Source: Erwinia sp. JUb26
GTDB taxonomy: Bacteria > Pseudomonadota > Gammaproteobacteria > Enterobacterales > Enterobacteriaceae
Reading direction: 5' to 3'
Assembly (NCBI RefSeq): GCF_003751505.1
Contig: NZ_RJVB01000012.1
Span: forward strand, 1 to 64,000
Length of the DNA: 64,000 nt
Of the stretch, positions 48,206 through 61,897 are shown one piece after another. Every line of letters starts with the position of its first letter. Positions within the stretch are counted from its first letter, which is position 1. The position numbers and the translations under genes were made by a program. The notes beneath the pieces were generated by a model that was given only the letters and a program-made list of their open reading frames with translations, was not told the origin of the DNA and did no database searches.

Positions 48206-49283
48206 AATCGGTAACATCAATAAATCCTTCGGCAAGACGAAAGTCCTGAACGATATTTCCCTGGATATCCCTTCCGGGCAGATGGTGGCACTGTTAGGGC
48301 CGTCCGGCTCGGGAAAAACCACCCTGCTGCGTATTATCGCCGGGCTGGAGAATCAGAACAGCGGCCGCCTGAGCTTCCACGGCAAGGACGTCAGCCGCGT
48401 TCACGCCCGCGATCGCCAGGTGGGATTTGTGTTCCAGCACTACGCGCTGTTCCGTCATATGACGGTGTTCGACAACATCGCCTTCGGTCTGACCGTGCTG
48501 CCGCGACGCGAACGTCCGTCGGCGGCGGAAATTAAGCAAAAAGTCACCCGCCTGCTGGAGATGGTGCAGCTGTCCCATCTGGCCGGTCGTTTCCCGGCAC
48601 AGCTTTCCGGCGGGCAGAAACAGCGCGTGGCGCTGGCACGTGCGCTGGCGGTAGAGCCGCAAATCCTGCTGCTGGATGAGCCGTTCGGTGCGCTGGATGC
48701 CCAGGTACGTAAAGAACTGCGCCGCTGGCTGCGTCAGCTGCATGAAGAACTGAAGTTCACCAGCGTGTTTGTGACCCACGACCAGGAAGAGGCGATGGAA
48801 GTCGCCGATCGGGTGGTAGTGATGAGCCAGGGCAATATCGAACAGGTCGGCACGCCGGACGAAGTGTGGCGCGATCCGGCCACCCGCTTTGTGCTGGAGT
48901 TCCTGGGTGAAGTGAACCGCTTTGACGGTGAAATTCACGGTTCGCAGTTCCACGTCGGCGCACATCAGTGGCCGCTGGGCTACGCCTCTGCGCATCAGGG
49001 CAAAGTTGAGCTGTTCCTGCGCCCGTGGGAAATCGACGTCAGCCGCCAGAGCAGCCTGCAAACGCCGCTGCCGGTACAGATTCTGGAAGTCAGCCCGCGC
49101 GGCCACTACTGGCAGCTGGTGGTTCAGCCCGCTGGCTGGAGCAGCGAGCCGGTGACCGTGGTGCTGGAAGGCGAGCAGTCAACGCCGATCCGCGGCGAGC
49201 GTCTGTTCGTCGGACTGCAGCAGGCGCGCCTGTATAATGGTGATACACCGCTGCGACCCGTTGCCTTTGCGCAAAGCGCCTGA
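48195..49283 (+). CDS. cysA: Sulfate/thiosulfate ABC transporter ATPase
   Basis: A 362-residue ATPase subunit. Walker [10 protein letters not shown] is at 35-43, the Q-loop at VFQHYALF, signature LSGGQKQR near 137-144, Walker [14 protein letters not shown] and switch His in [10 protein letters not shown]-terminal TOBE-like regulatory domain (about 235-362) follows. Its start lies inside cysW. It energises import by CysT and CysW. Confidence 0.96.
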   Translation: MSIEIGNINKSFGKTKVLNDISLDIPSGQMVALLGPSGSGKTTLLRIIAGLENQNSGRLSFHGKDVSRVHARDRQVGFVFQHYALFRHMTVFDNIAFGLTVLPRRERPSAAEIKQKVTRLLEMVQLSHLAGRFPAQLSGGQKQRVALARALAVEPQILLLDEPFGALDAQVRKELRRWLRQLHEELKFTSVFVTHDQEEAMEVADRVVVMSQGNIEQVGTPDEVWRDPATRFVLEFLGEVNRFDGEIHGSQFHVGAHQWPLGYASAHQGKVELFLRPWEIDVSRQSSLQTPLPVQILEVSPRGHYWQLVVQPAGWSSEPVTVVLEGEQSTPIRGERLFVGLQQARLYNGDTPLRPVAFAQSA

Positions 49284-49361
49284 TATTTTTCTTAGCTGAC
49301 TCTTTTACCAACAGGGGCTGGATTTTTCCGGCCCCTGTCATTTCATGCCTGGAACCGGACT

Positions 49362-50240
49362 TTGACCACTCTCGAACACACCATTGGTAACACTCCGCTG
49401 ATCAAGCTTCAGCGCCTTGGCCCGGAAAACGGCAGCGAAATCTGGCTGAAGCTGGAAGGTAATAATCCTGCCGGATCGGTGAAGGATCGCGCGGCGCTGT
49501 CGATGATCCAGCAGGCCGAACTGCGCGGGGAAATCCAGCCAGGCGATGTACTGATTGAAGCGACCAGCGGCAATACCGGTATTGCGCTGGCGATGATTGC
49601 GGCGATGAAGGGCTATGTTCTTAAGCTGCTGATGCCGGACAACATGAGCATTGAGCGCCAGGCGGCGATGCGCGCCTATGGCGCAGAACTGATTCTGGTC
49701 AGCCGTGAACAGGGCATGGAGGGCGCGCGCGATCTGGCCAGCGAGATGGCCGCGCGCGGCGAGGGCAAGGTGCTCGATCAGTTTAATAACGCCGATAACC
49801 CGCTGGGTCACTATCGCACCACCGGCCCGGAAATCTGGCAGCAGACGGCTGGCCGGGTGACGCATTTCGTCTCCAGCATGGGCACCACCGGTACCATCAC
49901 CGGCGTCAGTCGTTTTCTGAAAGAGCAGAGTGAAACGGTACAAATCATCGGTCTGCAGCCCTCCGAAGGCAGCAGCATCCCCGGAATCCGCCGCTGGCCG
50001 GAAGCCTATCTTCCCGGTATCTTCCGCCCCGAACTGGTCGATGAAGTGATGGATATGTCGCAGCAGGAAGCGGAAGACACCATGCGGCAGCTGGCGCAGC
50101 GCGAAGGCGTGTTCTGCGGCGTCAGCTCCGGCGGCGCGGTAGCCGGTGCGATACGTATTGCGCAGGCGAATCCTGGCAGCGTAGTGGTGGCTATCATTTG
50201 CGATCGCGGCGATCGTTACCTCTCCACCGGCGTGTACTGA
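49362..50240 (+). CDS. cysM: Cysteine synthase B
   Basis: A 292-residue PLP enzyme making cysteine, or S-sulfocysteine when thiosulfate is used, from O-acetylserine. The PLP lysine is Lys41 (GSVKDRAA); the substrate loop TSGNTG and the GTTGTITG phosphate-binding loop are intact. The start appears to be TTG at 49362 (MTTLEHTIGNTPL), which gives the family N-terminus; the nearby ATG at 49344 is out of frame. Position after cysA and thiosulfate transport fits. A hairpin ACAGGGGC/GCCCCTGT at about 49311-49340 precedes it. Confidence 0.95.
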   Translation: MTTLEHTIGNTPLIKLQRLGPENGSEIWLKLEGNNPAGSVKDRAALSMIQQAELRGEIQPGDVLIEATSGNTGIALAMIAAMKGYVLKLLMPDNMSIERQAAMRAYGAELILVSREQGMEGARDLASEMAARGEGKVLDQFNNADNPLGHYRTTGPEIWQQTAGRVTHFVSSMGTTGTITGVSRFLKEQSETVQIIGLQPSEGSSIPGIRRWPEAYLPGIFRPELVDEVMDMSQQEAEDTMRQLAQREGVFCGVSSGGAVAGAIRIAQANPGSVVVAIICDRGDRYLSTGVY

Positions 50241-50407
50241 TCCCGCTGCGTTTATTTGTCATCGCGTGGAATTATTTGCCATCCTGGGGTTCAAAACCCG
50301 CCGTACGTCCGCTGCCGGATTTGCCATACTGTAAGGATTAGGTAAAACCGGCTGCGGATTATTTTCTGACAGGCGAAAATAGCGGCTGTATCACTAAGAG
50401 ATCCCCA

Positions 50408-51088
50408 ATGAAAATTTTACTCGTTGACGACGACCTTGAGCTGGGCACCATGCTCAGCCAGTATCTTATTGCCGAAGGTTTTGACGCCTCGCTGGTGCTG
50501 ACCGGTAAAGCGGGCGTAAACGGCGCGCTGTCCGGCGAATACAGCGCGATGATCCTCGACATTATGCTGCCGGATATGAGCGGCATTGACGTGCTGCGCC
50601 AGGTGCGGCAGAACAGCCGCCTGCCGGTGATCATGCTGACGGCAAAAGGGGATAATATCGATCGCGTGATCGGTCTGGAAATGGGTGCCGATGACTATAT
50701 GCCGAAACCCTGCTACCCGCGCGAGCTGGTGGCGCGCCTGCGTGCGGTGCTGCGCCGGGTTGAGGAACAGCCTGTGGCCGTGGAAAACAAAGATGTGATT
50801 AGCTGGGGAGAACTCACCCTCAACCCGGCAACGCGCATCAGCGAGTGGCAGAGCAAACCGTTCGATCTGACCGCTTCTGAATTTAACCTGCTTGATTTAC
50901 TGCTGCGCGCCCCCGATCGCGTAGTGTCGAAAGATGAACTGTCCGAGAAAGGTCTGGGCCGCCCGCGCGAAGCCTACGATCGCAGCGTGGACGTTCATAT
51001 CAGCAATATCCGTCAGAAGCTGGCTGCACTGACTAACGATACGATCAATATCGAAACGGTACGCAGCATCGGCTACCGCATCCGATGA
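50408..51088 (+). CDS. OmpR/CpxR-type response regulator
   Basis: A 226-residue response regulator with a receiver domain (Asp7-Asp9 acidic pocket, phospho-Asp in MILDIMLPD, Lys in DYMPKPCYPRELVARLRAVLRR). A winged-helix DNA-binding domain (about 130-226, FDLTASEFNLLDLLLRAPDRVVSKDEL) follows. It resembles CpxR. The stop overlaps the kinase start by 4 bp, so the pair is co-translated. It sits between cysM and crr, where E. coli has unrelated genes, so it is an accessory system. The target genes and signal are unknown. Confidence 0.9.
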   Translation: MKILLVDDDLELGTMLSQYLIAEGFDASLVLTGKAGVNGALSGEYSAMILDIMLPDMSGIDVLRQVRQNSRLPVIMLTAKGDNIDRVIGLEMGADDYMPKPCYPRELVARLRAVLRRVEEQPVAVENKDVISWGELTLNPATRISEWQSKPFDLTASEFNLLDLLLRAPDRVVSKDELSEKGLGRPREAYDRSVDVHISNIRQKLAALTNDTINIETVRSIGYRIR

Positions 51089-52434
51089 CCTCCCGATTTC
51101 GCGGCTTCCTGTTCTGGAAGATCCTGCTGGGTTTCTGGCTGACCTATATTGCCATCACCCAGCTGATGTGGCTGGGTTTCAGCCTGTACGGCAATCATCG
51201 CGAGCCGCCGGAAAATCTGGCCGCCCGGCGCATTGTGAATCTGCAAATGACCTCGGCGGTATCGGTTCTGCAAAACGGCGGGCCGGAGTCGCTGCGGGAT
51301 ATGATGATCGACTGGCCGGACAGCGATCGCCGCTTCTTCTCGGTTCAGCAGGTCGACGCCCTACCGCCAGATGCACCCAAAGATGAATTAAACCGCGATA
51401 TGGCGTCCCGTGAATTTCCCCGGCAGGTGGTGGAATGGGTAACCGGAGCCGACGGCAAGTTCTACCAGCTGCGTTACGACGTGGCCGGGCTACGCCGCGA
51501 CAGCCAGATGAACCGGCATCCTCGCAGTATTCTGAATATGCCCGAGCCGCTGTTTATCGTCGGCGGTTTCTGCGGGCTGCTGTTCAGCCTGTTCCTGGCC
51601 TGGAATCTGACGCGCCCGATGCGGCAGCTGCGCGAAGGGTTTGCAAGGGTTTCGACCGGCGATCTGTCGGTGCGGCTGTTTCCTAAAATGCGCCGCCGCC
51701 ACGATGAACTGTCGGCGGTGGCCAGCGATTTTGATGCGATGGTGGAACGCCTGTCGGTGCTGGTCAGCGCCCGTGAAGAGCTGCTGCATGATGTTTCCCA
51801 CGAACTGCGATCGCCGCTCGCCAGATTACAGCTGGCCACCGGGCTGGCGCGACAGACGCCCGCCTCGGTAGAAAGCTCGCTGGACCGCATTGATGAAGAG
51901 GCCCGGCGGCTGGATAAGATGATTGGCGAACTGCTGTCTCTTTCTCGCGCCGAACAGCAGAAAATCCCCGATGAACAGTATTTCGACCTGCTCGGCCTGC
52001 TGGAAGCGGTCACCAACGATGCGCGCTACGAGGCGCAGGTGCCCGGTGTGGAAATTCTGCTTAATGCCGACACGCAGCAGGATTACACGGTGAAAGGCGA
52101 TGCGAACCTGATCCGTTCTGCCATTGAGAACGTGGTGAGAAATGCGCTGCGTTTCTCCACTCAGGGGCAGCAGGTGACCATTACGCTGCGGCAGGAAGGG
52201 GCCTGGCTGACGATTATCGTTCGCGATCAGGGGCCGGGGGTTGAGGCCGATAAGCTTTCCAGTATTTTCGATCCGTTCGTGCGCGTCAGTTCGCCGCTCT
52301 CAGGTAAAGGCTATGGCCTCGGCCTGTCGATCGTCCGCAAGGTGGTGCTGGCGCATCAGGGCGAGGTGAAAGCCATTAATGCCCGCGAAGGTGGCCTGGA
52401 GCTGACGCTTCGCCTGCCGCACTGGGTGGTATAA
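51085..52434 (+). CDS. CpxA-like sensor histidine kinase
   Basis: A 449-residue membrane kinase. Helix 1 is at about 8-30; a periplasmic domain of about 140 residues (with PENLAARRIVNLQ) follows, then helix 2 at about 155-172 (PLFIVGGFCGLLFSLFLAWNLTRPM) and HAMP. The H-box is HDVSHELRSPLARLQ, with N-box (NVVRNALRFS), G1 (DQGPGV) and G2 (GKGYGLGLSIV) ATP-binding motifs all present. The kinase core resembles CpxA, but the periplasmic sensor is not one I can assign. It is co-translated with the regulator upstream. It lies immediately before a GntR/FCD regulator in an inserted block. Confidence 0.9.
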   Translation: MTSRFRGFLFWKILLGFWLTYIAITQLMWLGFSLYGNHREPPENLAARRIVNLQMTSAVSVLQNGGPESLRDMMIDWPDSDRRFFSVQQVDALPPDAPKDELNRDMASREFPRQVVEWVTGADGKFYQLRYDVAGLRRDSQMNRHPRSILNMPEPLFIVGGFCGLLFSLFLAWNLTRPMRQLREGFARVSTGDLSVRLFPKMRRRHDELSAVASDFDAMVERLSVLVSAREELLHDVSHELRSPLARLQLATGLARQTPASVESSLDRIDEEARRLDKMIGELLSLSRAEQQKIPDEQYFDLLGLLEAVTNDARYEAQVPGVEILLNADTQQDYTVKGDANLIRSAIENVVRNALRFSTQGQQVTITLRQEGAWLTIIVRDQGPGVEADKLSSIFDPFVRVSSPLSGKGYGLGLSIVRKVVLAHQGEVKAINAREGGLELTLRLPHWVV

Positions 52435-52488
52435 ACCCTCCGGCCATCGCTTTGGCAATGGATGATATTTCAGATTTGAGGTTAAGGC

Positions 52489-53187
52489 ATGAGCAGTTTG
52501 GCGAGCGGCAGGCAGCAGGAAGTTCAACGTATCGTTGACGCATTATCGATTGCTATTGCGCAGCACCGGCTCAGGCCCGGTACACGGCTGATAGAGGCAC
52601 AGATCGTTGAGGTGCTCTCTGCGAACCGTAATCACGTTCAGGCGGCGCTACAGCGGCTGGCGTTGCAGCATATCGTCACTATCTCACCCAATCGCGGCGC
52701 CAAGGTGTCACAACCCTGTGCCAGAGAAGCGCGTGAGGTGTTTATTGCCCGACGGGCGGTAGAGGATGCGGTGATTGCCGGAATCGATTTGGAGAAGCTG
52801 GCGCGTTTCAGTGTAGAGATCGAAGCGCATCAGCAGGCGGAGCAGCGAGCGCTGGCCAGCGGGGATCGCCGCAATATCATTCGTGAGCTGAGCGCGTTTC
52901 ATCTGCTGCTGGCAAAAATCAGCGATAACCAGGTGCTGAGTGAAATTCTGGCGAACCTGATGGTGCGTAGTTCGCTGATAGTCGCGCTTTATCAGCGCAA
53001 TGACACCCCGGCTTCCCAGTGCGATGAGCACTGCGCGGTGCTGGACGCGCTGCGGGCGGGGCAGGGCGATGTTGCCCGTTCGCTGATGCGTGACCATCTG
53101 CATCATCTGGAACAGCAGCTGGATTTGATGGATTCACCCGCCGTTTCGCTGACGCTGCGCGACGCGCTGACCGGCAGCCAGCCATAA
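52489..53187 (+). CDS. GntR-family regulator, FCD subfamily
   Basis: A 232-residue regulator. An N-terminal winged helix (about 1-75, RLRPGTRLIEAQIVEVLSANRNHVQAALQRLA) is followed by an all-helical FCD ligand-binding domain (about 85-215) with metal-site histidines (AFHLLLAK, DEHCAVLDAL, MRDHLHHLE). No metabolic operon is adjacent, so the ligand cannot be guessed. It has its own region upstream after the kinase and shares a terminator with the convergent crr gene. Confidence 0.9.
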   Translation: MSSLASGRQQEVQRIVDALSIAIAQHRLRPGTRLIEAQIVEVLSANRNHVQAALQRLALQHIVTISPNRGAKVSQPCAREAREVFIARRAVEDAVIAGIDLEKLARFSVEIEAHQQAEQRALASGDRRNIIRELSAFHLLLAKISDNQVLSEILANLMVRSSLIVALYQRNDTPASQCDEHCAVLDALRAGQGDVARSLMRDHLHHLEQQLDLMDSPAVSLTLRDALTGSQP

Positions 53188-53217
53188 AAAAAGCCCCCTG
53201 ATTGCTCAGGGGGCTTT
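53184..53217 (-). terminator. Terminator of the pts operon (crr end)
   Basis: AAAGCCCCCTGA and TCAGGGGGCTTT form a strong hairpin. On the minus strand it is followed by seven T. It lies just after the crr stop and may also end the convergent GntR gene. Confidence 0.9.
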
Positions 53218-53232
53218 CTGGTTTATCCGCGC

Positions 53233-53736
53233 TTACTTCTTGATGCGGATAACCGGGGTCTCACCGACGGTTACGCTGCCGGTCAACTTAGTCAGCTCTT
53301 TGATCTCATCCATGTTTGAGATGACCACTGGCGTCAGCGTTGATTTCGCTTTCTCTTCCAGTAAAGCCAGATCGAATTCGATGACCACGTCACCTTTCTT
53401 CACTTTCTGACCTTCTTCAGCGATGCGCTTAAAGCCTTCGCCTTTCAGTTCGACCGTATCAATACCAAAGTGAACGAACAGCTCAATACCGCTGTCGGAC
53501 TCGATGGAAAACGCATGATTGGTTTCGAAAATTTTACCGATGGTGCCATCAACGGGGGCCACCATTTTATTGCCAGAAGGTTTGATAGCGATACCGTCGC
53601 CAACAATTTTCTCTGCAAACACAACGTCCGGTACGTCTTCGATATTGACGATTTCACCAGACAGGGGGGCTACGATTTCAATCGCACCCGATGCAGAATC
53701 TGACTTATCGCCAAAAAGTTTTGAAAACAAACCCAT
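53233..53736 (-). CDS. crr: PTS glucose-specific EIIA component
   Basis: EIIA-Glc, 167 residues, carries phosphate from HPr to glucose-type EII permeases and regulates adenylate cyclase and other permeases. Phospho-His89 is in [11 protein letters not shown] with the partner His74 in ETNHAF, and the protein is almost collinear with E. coli Crr. It lies last in ptsH-ptsI-crr. By relationship it could also serve partner EIIs lacking IIA; the bglF permease here carries its own IIA. Confidence 0.97.
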   Translation of the reverse strand: MGLFSKLFGDKSDSASGAIEIVAPLSGEIVNIEDVPDVVFAEKIVGDGIAIKPSGNKMVAPVDGTIGKIFETNHAFSIESDSGIELFVHFGIDTVELKGEGFKRIAEEGQKVKKGDVVIEFDLALLEEKAKSTLTPVVISNMDEIKELTKLTGSVTVGETPVIRIKK

Positions 53737-53780
53737 GTTCTTCTCCTAAGCAGTAATATTGGGCCAGCCGTCTCCGGGCC

Positions 53781-55508
53781 TTAGCAGAGTGTCTTTTCTT
53801 CAATGAACTTGTTGACCAGGTTCATCAACTCGTCCGCTGTTGGTTGTGCCAGAGCCTGCTCTGCTAGCGCCTTCGCGTCTTCAAAATTCGTATTACGAAT
53901 AATTTTTTTGATGCGTGGAATAGAAATGGAACTCATGCTGAATTCATCCAGCCCCATTCCCAATAGCAGTAGTGTAGCACGTTCATCGCCTGCCAGCTCA
54001 CCGCACATGCCGGTCCACTTACCTTCTGCGTGAGAAGCATCAATAACCTGCTTGATCAGCGTCAGAACGGACGGAGACATCGGATTGTAGAGATGGGAGA
54101 TCAGATCGTTACCACGATCAACAGCCAGAGTATACTGCGTCAGGTCGTTTGTCCCAATACTAAAGAAATCAACTTCTTTTGCCAGATGGTGCGCAATCAC
54201 CGCCGAGGCAGGGGTTTCCACCATGATACCCACTTCAATGCTCTCGTCGAAGGCTTTGCCTTCTTCACGCAGCTGGGCTTTCAGGGTTTCCAGTTCGGCC
54301 TTCAGGAAGCGCACTTCCTCAACGGAAATCACCATTGGGAACATGATGCGCAGTTTGCCAAACGCGGAAGCACGCAGAATGGCACGAAGCTGCGCATGCA
54401 GAATTTCAGTGCGGTCCATGGCGATACGGATCGCGCGCCAGCCGAGGAACGGGTTGTCCTCTTTAGGCAGGTTCATGTACGGCAGATCTTTGTCACCGCC
54501 GATATCCATGGTACGAACAATCACCGCCTGTGCGCCTACGGCTTCGGCTACGGCTTTGTAAGCCTGGAACTGCTCATCTTCAGTCGGCAGCGAGTCGCGG
54601 TCCATAAACAGGAACTCAGTGCGGTACAGGCCCACGCCTTCAGCGCCGTTACGCTCTGCACCGGCCACGTCACGTACGGTCCCGATGTTGGCGCAGACTT
54701 CAACCTGATGACCATCAAGGGTAATCGCCGGCAGGTCTTTCAGCTTGGCCAGCTCGTTCTTTTCAGAGTTGTACTGATGGGCAACCGCCTTCAGCTCATC
54801 AATCACGTCAGCCGTTGGGTTAACGTAAACTTTGTTGTTTACGCCATCCAGAATGATGTAGTCATCGTTTTTAATCTGGCTGGTCACATCACCGGTACCC
54901 ACGATGGCCGGCAGCTCCAGAGAGCGCGCCATGATGGAGGTGTGTGACGTACGGCCACCGATGTCGGTAATAAAGCCCAGCACCTTGTTCAGGTTCAGCT
55001 GTGCGGTTTCTGACGGGGTCAGATCTTTGGCAATCAGCAGCACTTCTTCGTTGATTGCACTCAGGTCAACGATATGCAGGCCCAGAATGTTCTGCAGCAA
55101 GCGTTTACCGATGTCACGAACATCAGCAGCACGTTCTTTCAGGTATTCATCGTCGAGCTCTTCCAGGGCTTTAGCCTGGCCTTCAATGACGGAATAGGCG
55201 GCAGCGTCGGCAGTGGCGTGCTCGTCTTTGATCAGGGTAATGATTTCCTGCTCAAGCTCTTCATCTTCCAGCAACATGATGTGGCCTTCGAAGATTGCCG
55301 CTTTCTCTTCACCTAAGGTTTCCCCGGCTTTGACTCTGATCGCTTCCAGCTGCTCGGCAGCTTTTTTACGACCATCAAGAAAACGTTGAACTTCCTGATC
55401 GCACTGATCGGCAGAAATCTTTTTCCGGTTGATGACAATTTCATCTTCTTTCAACAGAAGAGCTTTGCCGAAAGCGATACCCGGTGATGCTAAAATGCCT
55501 GAAATCAT
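53781..55508 (-). CDS. ptsI: PTS enzyme I
   Basis: Takes phosphate from PEP and passes it to HPr. It has 575 residues from the ATG at 55508 ([19 protein letters not shown]), the E. coli length; a ten-codon in-frame extension to 55538 is not used. The phospho-His is in [18 protein letters not shown] (near 189). The PEP-utilising C-terminal TIM-barrel shows [22 protein letters not shown] and the catalytic Cys in [12 protein letters not shown]. It lies between ptsH and crr. Confidence 0.97.
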   Translation of the reverse strand: MISGILASPGIAFGKALLLKEDEIVINRKKISADQCDQEVQRFLDGRKKAAEQLEAIRVKAGETLGEEKAAIFEGHIMLLEDEELEQEIITLIKDEHATADAAAYSVIEGQAKALEELDDEYLKERAADVRDIGKRLLQNILGLHIVDLSAINEEVLLIAKDLTPSETAQLNLNKVLGFITDIGGRTSHTSIMARSLELPAIVGTGDVTSQIKNDDYIILDGVNNKVYVNPTADVIDELKAVAHQYNSEKNELAKLKDLPAITLDGHQVEVCANIGTVRDVAGAERNGAEGVGLYRTEFLFMDRDSLPTEDEQFQAYKAVAEAVGAQAVIVRTMDIGGDKDLPYMNLPKEDNPFLGWRAIRIAMDRTEILHAQLRAILRASAFGKLRIMFPMVISVEEVRFLKAELETLKAQLREEGKAFDESIEVGIMVETPASAVIAHHLAKEVDFFSIGTNDLTQYTLAVDRGNDLISHLYNPMSPSVLTLIKQVIDASHAEGKWTGMCGELAGDERATLLLLGMGLDEFSMSSISIPRIKKIIRNTNFEDAKALAEQALAQPTADELMNLVNKFIEEKTLC

Positions 55509-55777
55509 AACCCTACCTTTCCTGTCTCTGATAATCATCGAAGGTGATGAACCGCTGATGACTGCATCGGTTAATTCACTCAGCGAGACTGACTTTGTCT
55601 GCGGCCTGTCTTGTTAGCTTTTGGCTATTTTATTAAAGCAATAACGCGGACATGCTGTCCGCGATCAAGATACCTACAGTATATCCGCTGACTTTTTATC
55701 CTGCCGCTGTGTGACAGGGAGTAAAGCGGTTACTATCAGCCAAAGCGTTACGCTGGATGATGGAAAAACGACCGTGA

Positions 55778-56035
55778 TTACTCGAGTTCGGCCATCAGTT
55801 TAACCAGATGCTCAACCGCTTTCTGCTCGTCTTCACCTTCAGCAGACAGGGTCACAACGGTGCCCTGAGTCAGACCCAGAGTCTGCAGTTTGAACAGGCT
55901 CTTGGCGCTGGCAGATTTGCCGTTAGAGGTCACGGTGATCTCGGAAGAGAACGCTTTCGCTTCTTTAACAAACTGAGCGGCAGGGCGGGTGTGAAGGCCG
56001 TTTGGTGCAGTGATGGTAACTTCTTGCTGGAACAT
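55778..56035 (-). CDS. ptsH: PTS phosphocarrier HPr
   Basis: An 85-residue phosphocarrier with phospho-His15 in [14 protein letters not shown] and the regulatory-site Ser46 in SAKSLFKLQ. It is the first gene of ptsH-ptsI-crr, about 270 bp before ptsI. It supplies the bglF permease and probably phosphorylates BglG-type regulators. Confidence 0.97.
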   Translation of the reverse strand: MFQQEVTITAPNGLHTRPAAQFVKEAKAFSSEITVTSNGKSASAKSLFKLQTLGLTQGTVVTLSAEGEDEQKAVEHLVKLMAELE

Positions 56036-56427
56036 TATATTTCCCCAACTTAATTTGGTTTGGTGTTGTAGGCCTAAAGTTCAGGCGAAAGCCGGAACCT
56101 TAGCCGGTATGAGTCGCGCTGGCCTGGTACAAAGACTCGCCAAAAAATGCGCTGATAAGGTGGAAGCCAGACTGAGAGAAATTCGCAATTCACATCTCGC
56201 CGTTCCACACTTCATTATGCCGCTATTTGCCGCGGTGCGCCAAACCAGTAAAACGATTCAGCACGATCCAGGTCACGCGGCGATTAATTTTACGGATCAA
56301 AATAATTGGCAGCTTAAATACCAGACACTCGAGGGTAAAAGCAATCTGCAGGATGGTAAAAGTTTGACGGACTCCACAAAAAAGCACCCGATTGGGTGCT
56401 TTTTTGAGCAAATCACTGTGTTGACGA
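56036..56427. other. Intergenic region between ptsH and cysK
   Basis: Holds the ptsH promoter region on the minus strand and the cysK terminator (56378-56405). A TGTGA CRP half-site is present on the minus strand around 56190, but no full CRP or Mlc site could be confirmed. No reading frame here is supported. Confidence 0.5.
56378..56405. terminator. cysK terminator
   Basis: AAAAAAGCACCC pairs with GGGTGCTTTTTT around a short loop; it is symmetric, so it can work in both directions. It lies 22 bp after the cysK stop. Confidence 0.92.
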
Positions 56428-57399
56428 TTACTGCTGCAGCTCTTTTTCGGTGAACAGATCGGCGAACAGAGCGGTAGACAGATAGCGCTCGCCGGAAGAC
56501 GGCAGGATGACCACAATATTCTTGTTGGCGAAGGCTTCATCTTCCTGCAGTTTCAGCGCGGCGGCAACCGCTGCACCGGAAGAGATACCGGCCAGAATAC
56601 CTTCGTCTTCCATCAGGCGACGTGCGGTAGAAATCGCTTCTTCGTTTGAGATGGCAACAACGCGGTCAACCAGATTCAGATCGAGGTTGCCCGGAATGAA
56701 ACCGGCACCGATACCCTGAATCTTGTGTGGACCCGGCTTGATTTCGTCACCGGCCAGCGCCTGAGCAATCACCGGAGAATCGGTTGGCTCAACCGCGACG
56801 GTGATCAGCTCTTTTTTGCCTTTGGTGTTTTTGATGTAGCGGCTGACGCCGGTCAGCGTACCGCCGGTACCTACGCCCGCGATAAACACATCGACTTCAC
56901 CATCGGTATCTTCCCAGATTTCCGGGCCGGTGGTTTTTTCGTGGATTTCCGGGTTGGCCGGGTTGCTGAACTGCTGCAGCAGCACGAACTTATCCGGGTT
57001 GCTGGCCACAATTTCTTCGGCTTTAGCAATCGCGCCTTTCATGCCTTTCGCGCCTTCGGTCAGCACCAGGTTAGCACCCAGCGCCTTCAGCAGTTTGCGA
57101 CGCTCAACGCTCATGGTTTCCGGCATGGTCAGCGTCAGTTTGTAACCGCGCGCCGCGGCCACATAGGCCAGGGCAATACCGGTATTACCGCTGGTTGGCT
57201 CAACCAGTTCAATGCCAGGTTTAAGAATTCCGCGCTTTTCTGCGTCCCAAATCATATTGGCACCGATACGGCATTTGACGCTGAAGCTTGGGTTGCGTGA
57301 CTCAACTTTCGCCAGAATGCGTCCATTACCGATGCGGTTCAGTCGAACCAGCGGCGTATGACCGATTGTTAACGAGTTGTCTTCATAGATCTTACTCAT
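56428..57399 (-). CDS. cysK: Cysteine synthase A
   Basis: A 323-residue PLP-dependent O-acetylserine sulfhydrylase. The PLP lysine is Lys42 ([12 protein letters not shown]), with [10 protein letters not shown] and the [14 protein letters not shown] loop. It is essentially collinear with E. coli CysK and ends [11 protein letters not shown]. It lies between cysZ and ptsH as in E. coli. A weak promoter upstream (57440-57467) suggests CysB activation. Confidence 0.96.
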   Translation of the reverse strand: MSKIYEDNSLTIGHTPLVRLNRIGNGRILAKVESRNPSFSVKCRIGANMIWDAEKRGILKPGIELVEPTSGNTGIALAYVAAARGYKLTLTMPETMSVERRKLLKALGANLVLTEGAKGMKGAIAKAEEIVASNPDKFVLLQQFSNPANPEIHEKTTGPEIWEDTDGEVDVFIAGVGTGGTLTGVSRYIKNTKGKKELITVAVEPTDSPVIAQALAGDEIKPGPHKIQGIGAGFIPGNLDLNLVDRVVAISNEEAISTARRLMEDEGILAGISSGAAVAAALKLQEDEAFANKNIVVILPSSGERYLSTALFADLFTEKELQQ

Positions 57400-57439
57400 A
57401 GCCTGTCCTTAACTGTATGAAATATTGGGAACGGTCTAG

Positions 57440-57467
57440 AGCATACCGTGTTCAATTTATCAAGGAA
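57440..57467 (-). promoter_or_regulatory. Candidate cysK promoter
   Basis: On the minus strand TTCCTT (57467-57462), 16 bp and TATGCT (57445-57440), about 40 bp before cysK. The poor -35 is expected for a CysB-activated promoter. A (TA)5-6 run lies just upstream near 57480-57491. Confidence 0.4.
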
Positions 57468-57593
57468 GTGAAGAAATCGTATATATATATGTTCTGCTGA
57501 AATAAGCCCTGCCGAAACGGCATATAGATAAAACTAAGGCTGCGCAGGGCGCGTTTGCACCCTGTCGCAGTGTCCGAGAAGGGAGAAGGGGGA

Positions 57594-58355
57594 TTAGCGG
57601 GCCGACCCCAGCGTGGCGCGGTAGCGGTCCACCCACATCGCCGTTGCACCGCAGACGGCCACCGGCATGATCGCCAGATTCAGAATCGGGATCAGAGTGA
57701 ACAAACTGACCAGCGCGCCGAATTGTAAATTATCGGTTTTGTTCTGCCGCAGTGCTGAACGCATCCGCGCAAAGCTGACTTTGTGGTTATCGAAGGGATA
57801 GTCGCAGTACTGGATTGCGAGCATCCATGCGCTGAACAGGAACCACAGTACCGGTGCCACGGTCTGGCCGAATCCCGGGATGAAATAGAGCAACAGCAGC
57901 ACAATGGCGCGCGGCAGATAGTAAGCCAGCTTCTGCCACTCGCGTTTCATAATCCGCGGAAAATCTTTCACGATAGCCGACCAGCCGCTATCGGGCAGCG
58001 GCTGACCGGTGAGGCGCGCTTCCAGCTGTTCGGCCAGCAGGCCGCAAAAAGGTGCTGCAATCCAGTTGGCGAGAGTGGAGAAAAAATAGCTAAAGACTAG
58101 AATAATGGAGAGAACGACCAGCGGCCACAGCAGATAGCTGAGCCACTGTAGCCAGCCTGGGACCATGGACATCAGTTCGGGTATCCACTGACCGAGACGG
58201 CCAAACAGCCAGATAAAGGCGCCGCCCATCAGAAGGATATTGACCAGCAGCGGGAGAATGACGAAACGGCGAATGCCGGGCAGGCGGATCAGCTGCCAGC
58301 CTCGGGCAAAATAGTGGGCACCGTTATGACCATTGTTGGAATTATTTAGTACCAT
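57594..58355 (-). CDS. cysZ: Sulfate transporter CysZ
   Basis: A 253-residue inner-membrane protein that in E. coli imports sulfate for cysteine synthesis. It has several long hydrophobic segments ([27 protein letters not shown] and [36 protein letters not shown] regions). The C-terminal [21 protein letters not shown] is typical of the family. It is upstream of cysK on the same strand and divergent from zipA, as in E. coli. Confidence 0.93.
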   Translation of the reverse strand: MVLNNSNNGHNGAHYFARGWQLIRLPGIRRFVILPLLVNILLMGGAFIWLFGRLGQWIPELMSMVPGWLQWLSYLLWPLVVLSIILVFSYFFSTLANWIAAPFCGLLAEQLEARLTGQPLPDSGWSAIVKDFPRIMKREWQKLAYYLPRAIVLLLLYFIPGFGQTVAPVLWFLFSAWMLAIQYCDYPFDNHKVSFARMRSALRQNKTDNLQFGALVSLFTLIPILNLAIMPVAVCGATAMWVDRYRATLGSAR

Positions 58356-58576
58356 GTAATGCTTTATCTCCTATTCTCAGGCTGGTTTCGGCTATCATAA
58401 CCCAGCTGTTTGCGCTTTCCAGGGCAAGATTGCGCGAAATTACAGCAAAAAAGCGTCCTCGACTCAGGATATTTGTCAGAAAATACTGCACAGACTTGCA
58501 CTTGTGTACTTGGGCAAATACAGTTAGAGGATAAAGTTTGCCGCGGTGGCAAGGTATTGGAACAACAGAGAATACA

Positions 58577-61641
<3,065 letters not shown>

Positions 61642-61642
61642 T

Positions 61643-61858
61643 ATGGAAAAGGAACAGCTGGTTGAGATTGCCAATACGGTGATGCCGTATGGCAAGTACA
61701 AAGGGCGGGTGTTGATCGATCTGCCCGAGGAGTATCTGCTGTGGTTTGCCCGCAAGGATGAGTTTCCGCAGGGCAAGCTCGGCGAGCTGATGCAGATTAC
61801 GCTGGCGATCAAGATTGAGGGGCTGGAAGGGCTGGTTAAGCCGCTGAAGCGGGGATAG
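61643..61858 (+). CDS. ypeB: Small conserved protein YpeB (DUF3820)
   Basis: A 71-residue protein nearly identical in layout to E. coli YpeB (72 residues): MPYGKYKGRVLIDLPEEYLLWFARK followed by GKLGELMQITLAIK. The ATG at 61643 begins just after the ligA stop; an overlapping GTG at 61634 is possible. It is probably translated with ligA. The function is unknown. Confidence 0.92.
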   Translation: MEKEQLVEIANTVMPYGKYKGRVLIDLPEEYLLWFARKDEFPQGKLGELMQITLAIKIEGLEGLVKPLKRG

Positions 61859-61897
61859 CGGTTGGTGCTTGTTGCCTGCGGGCTCTGAGATAGCCTG

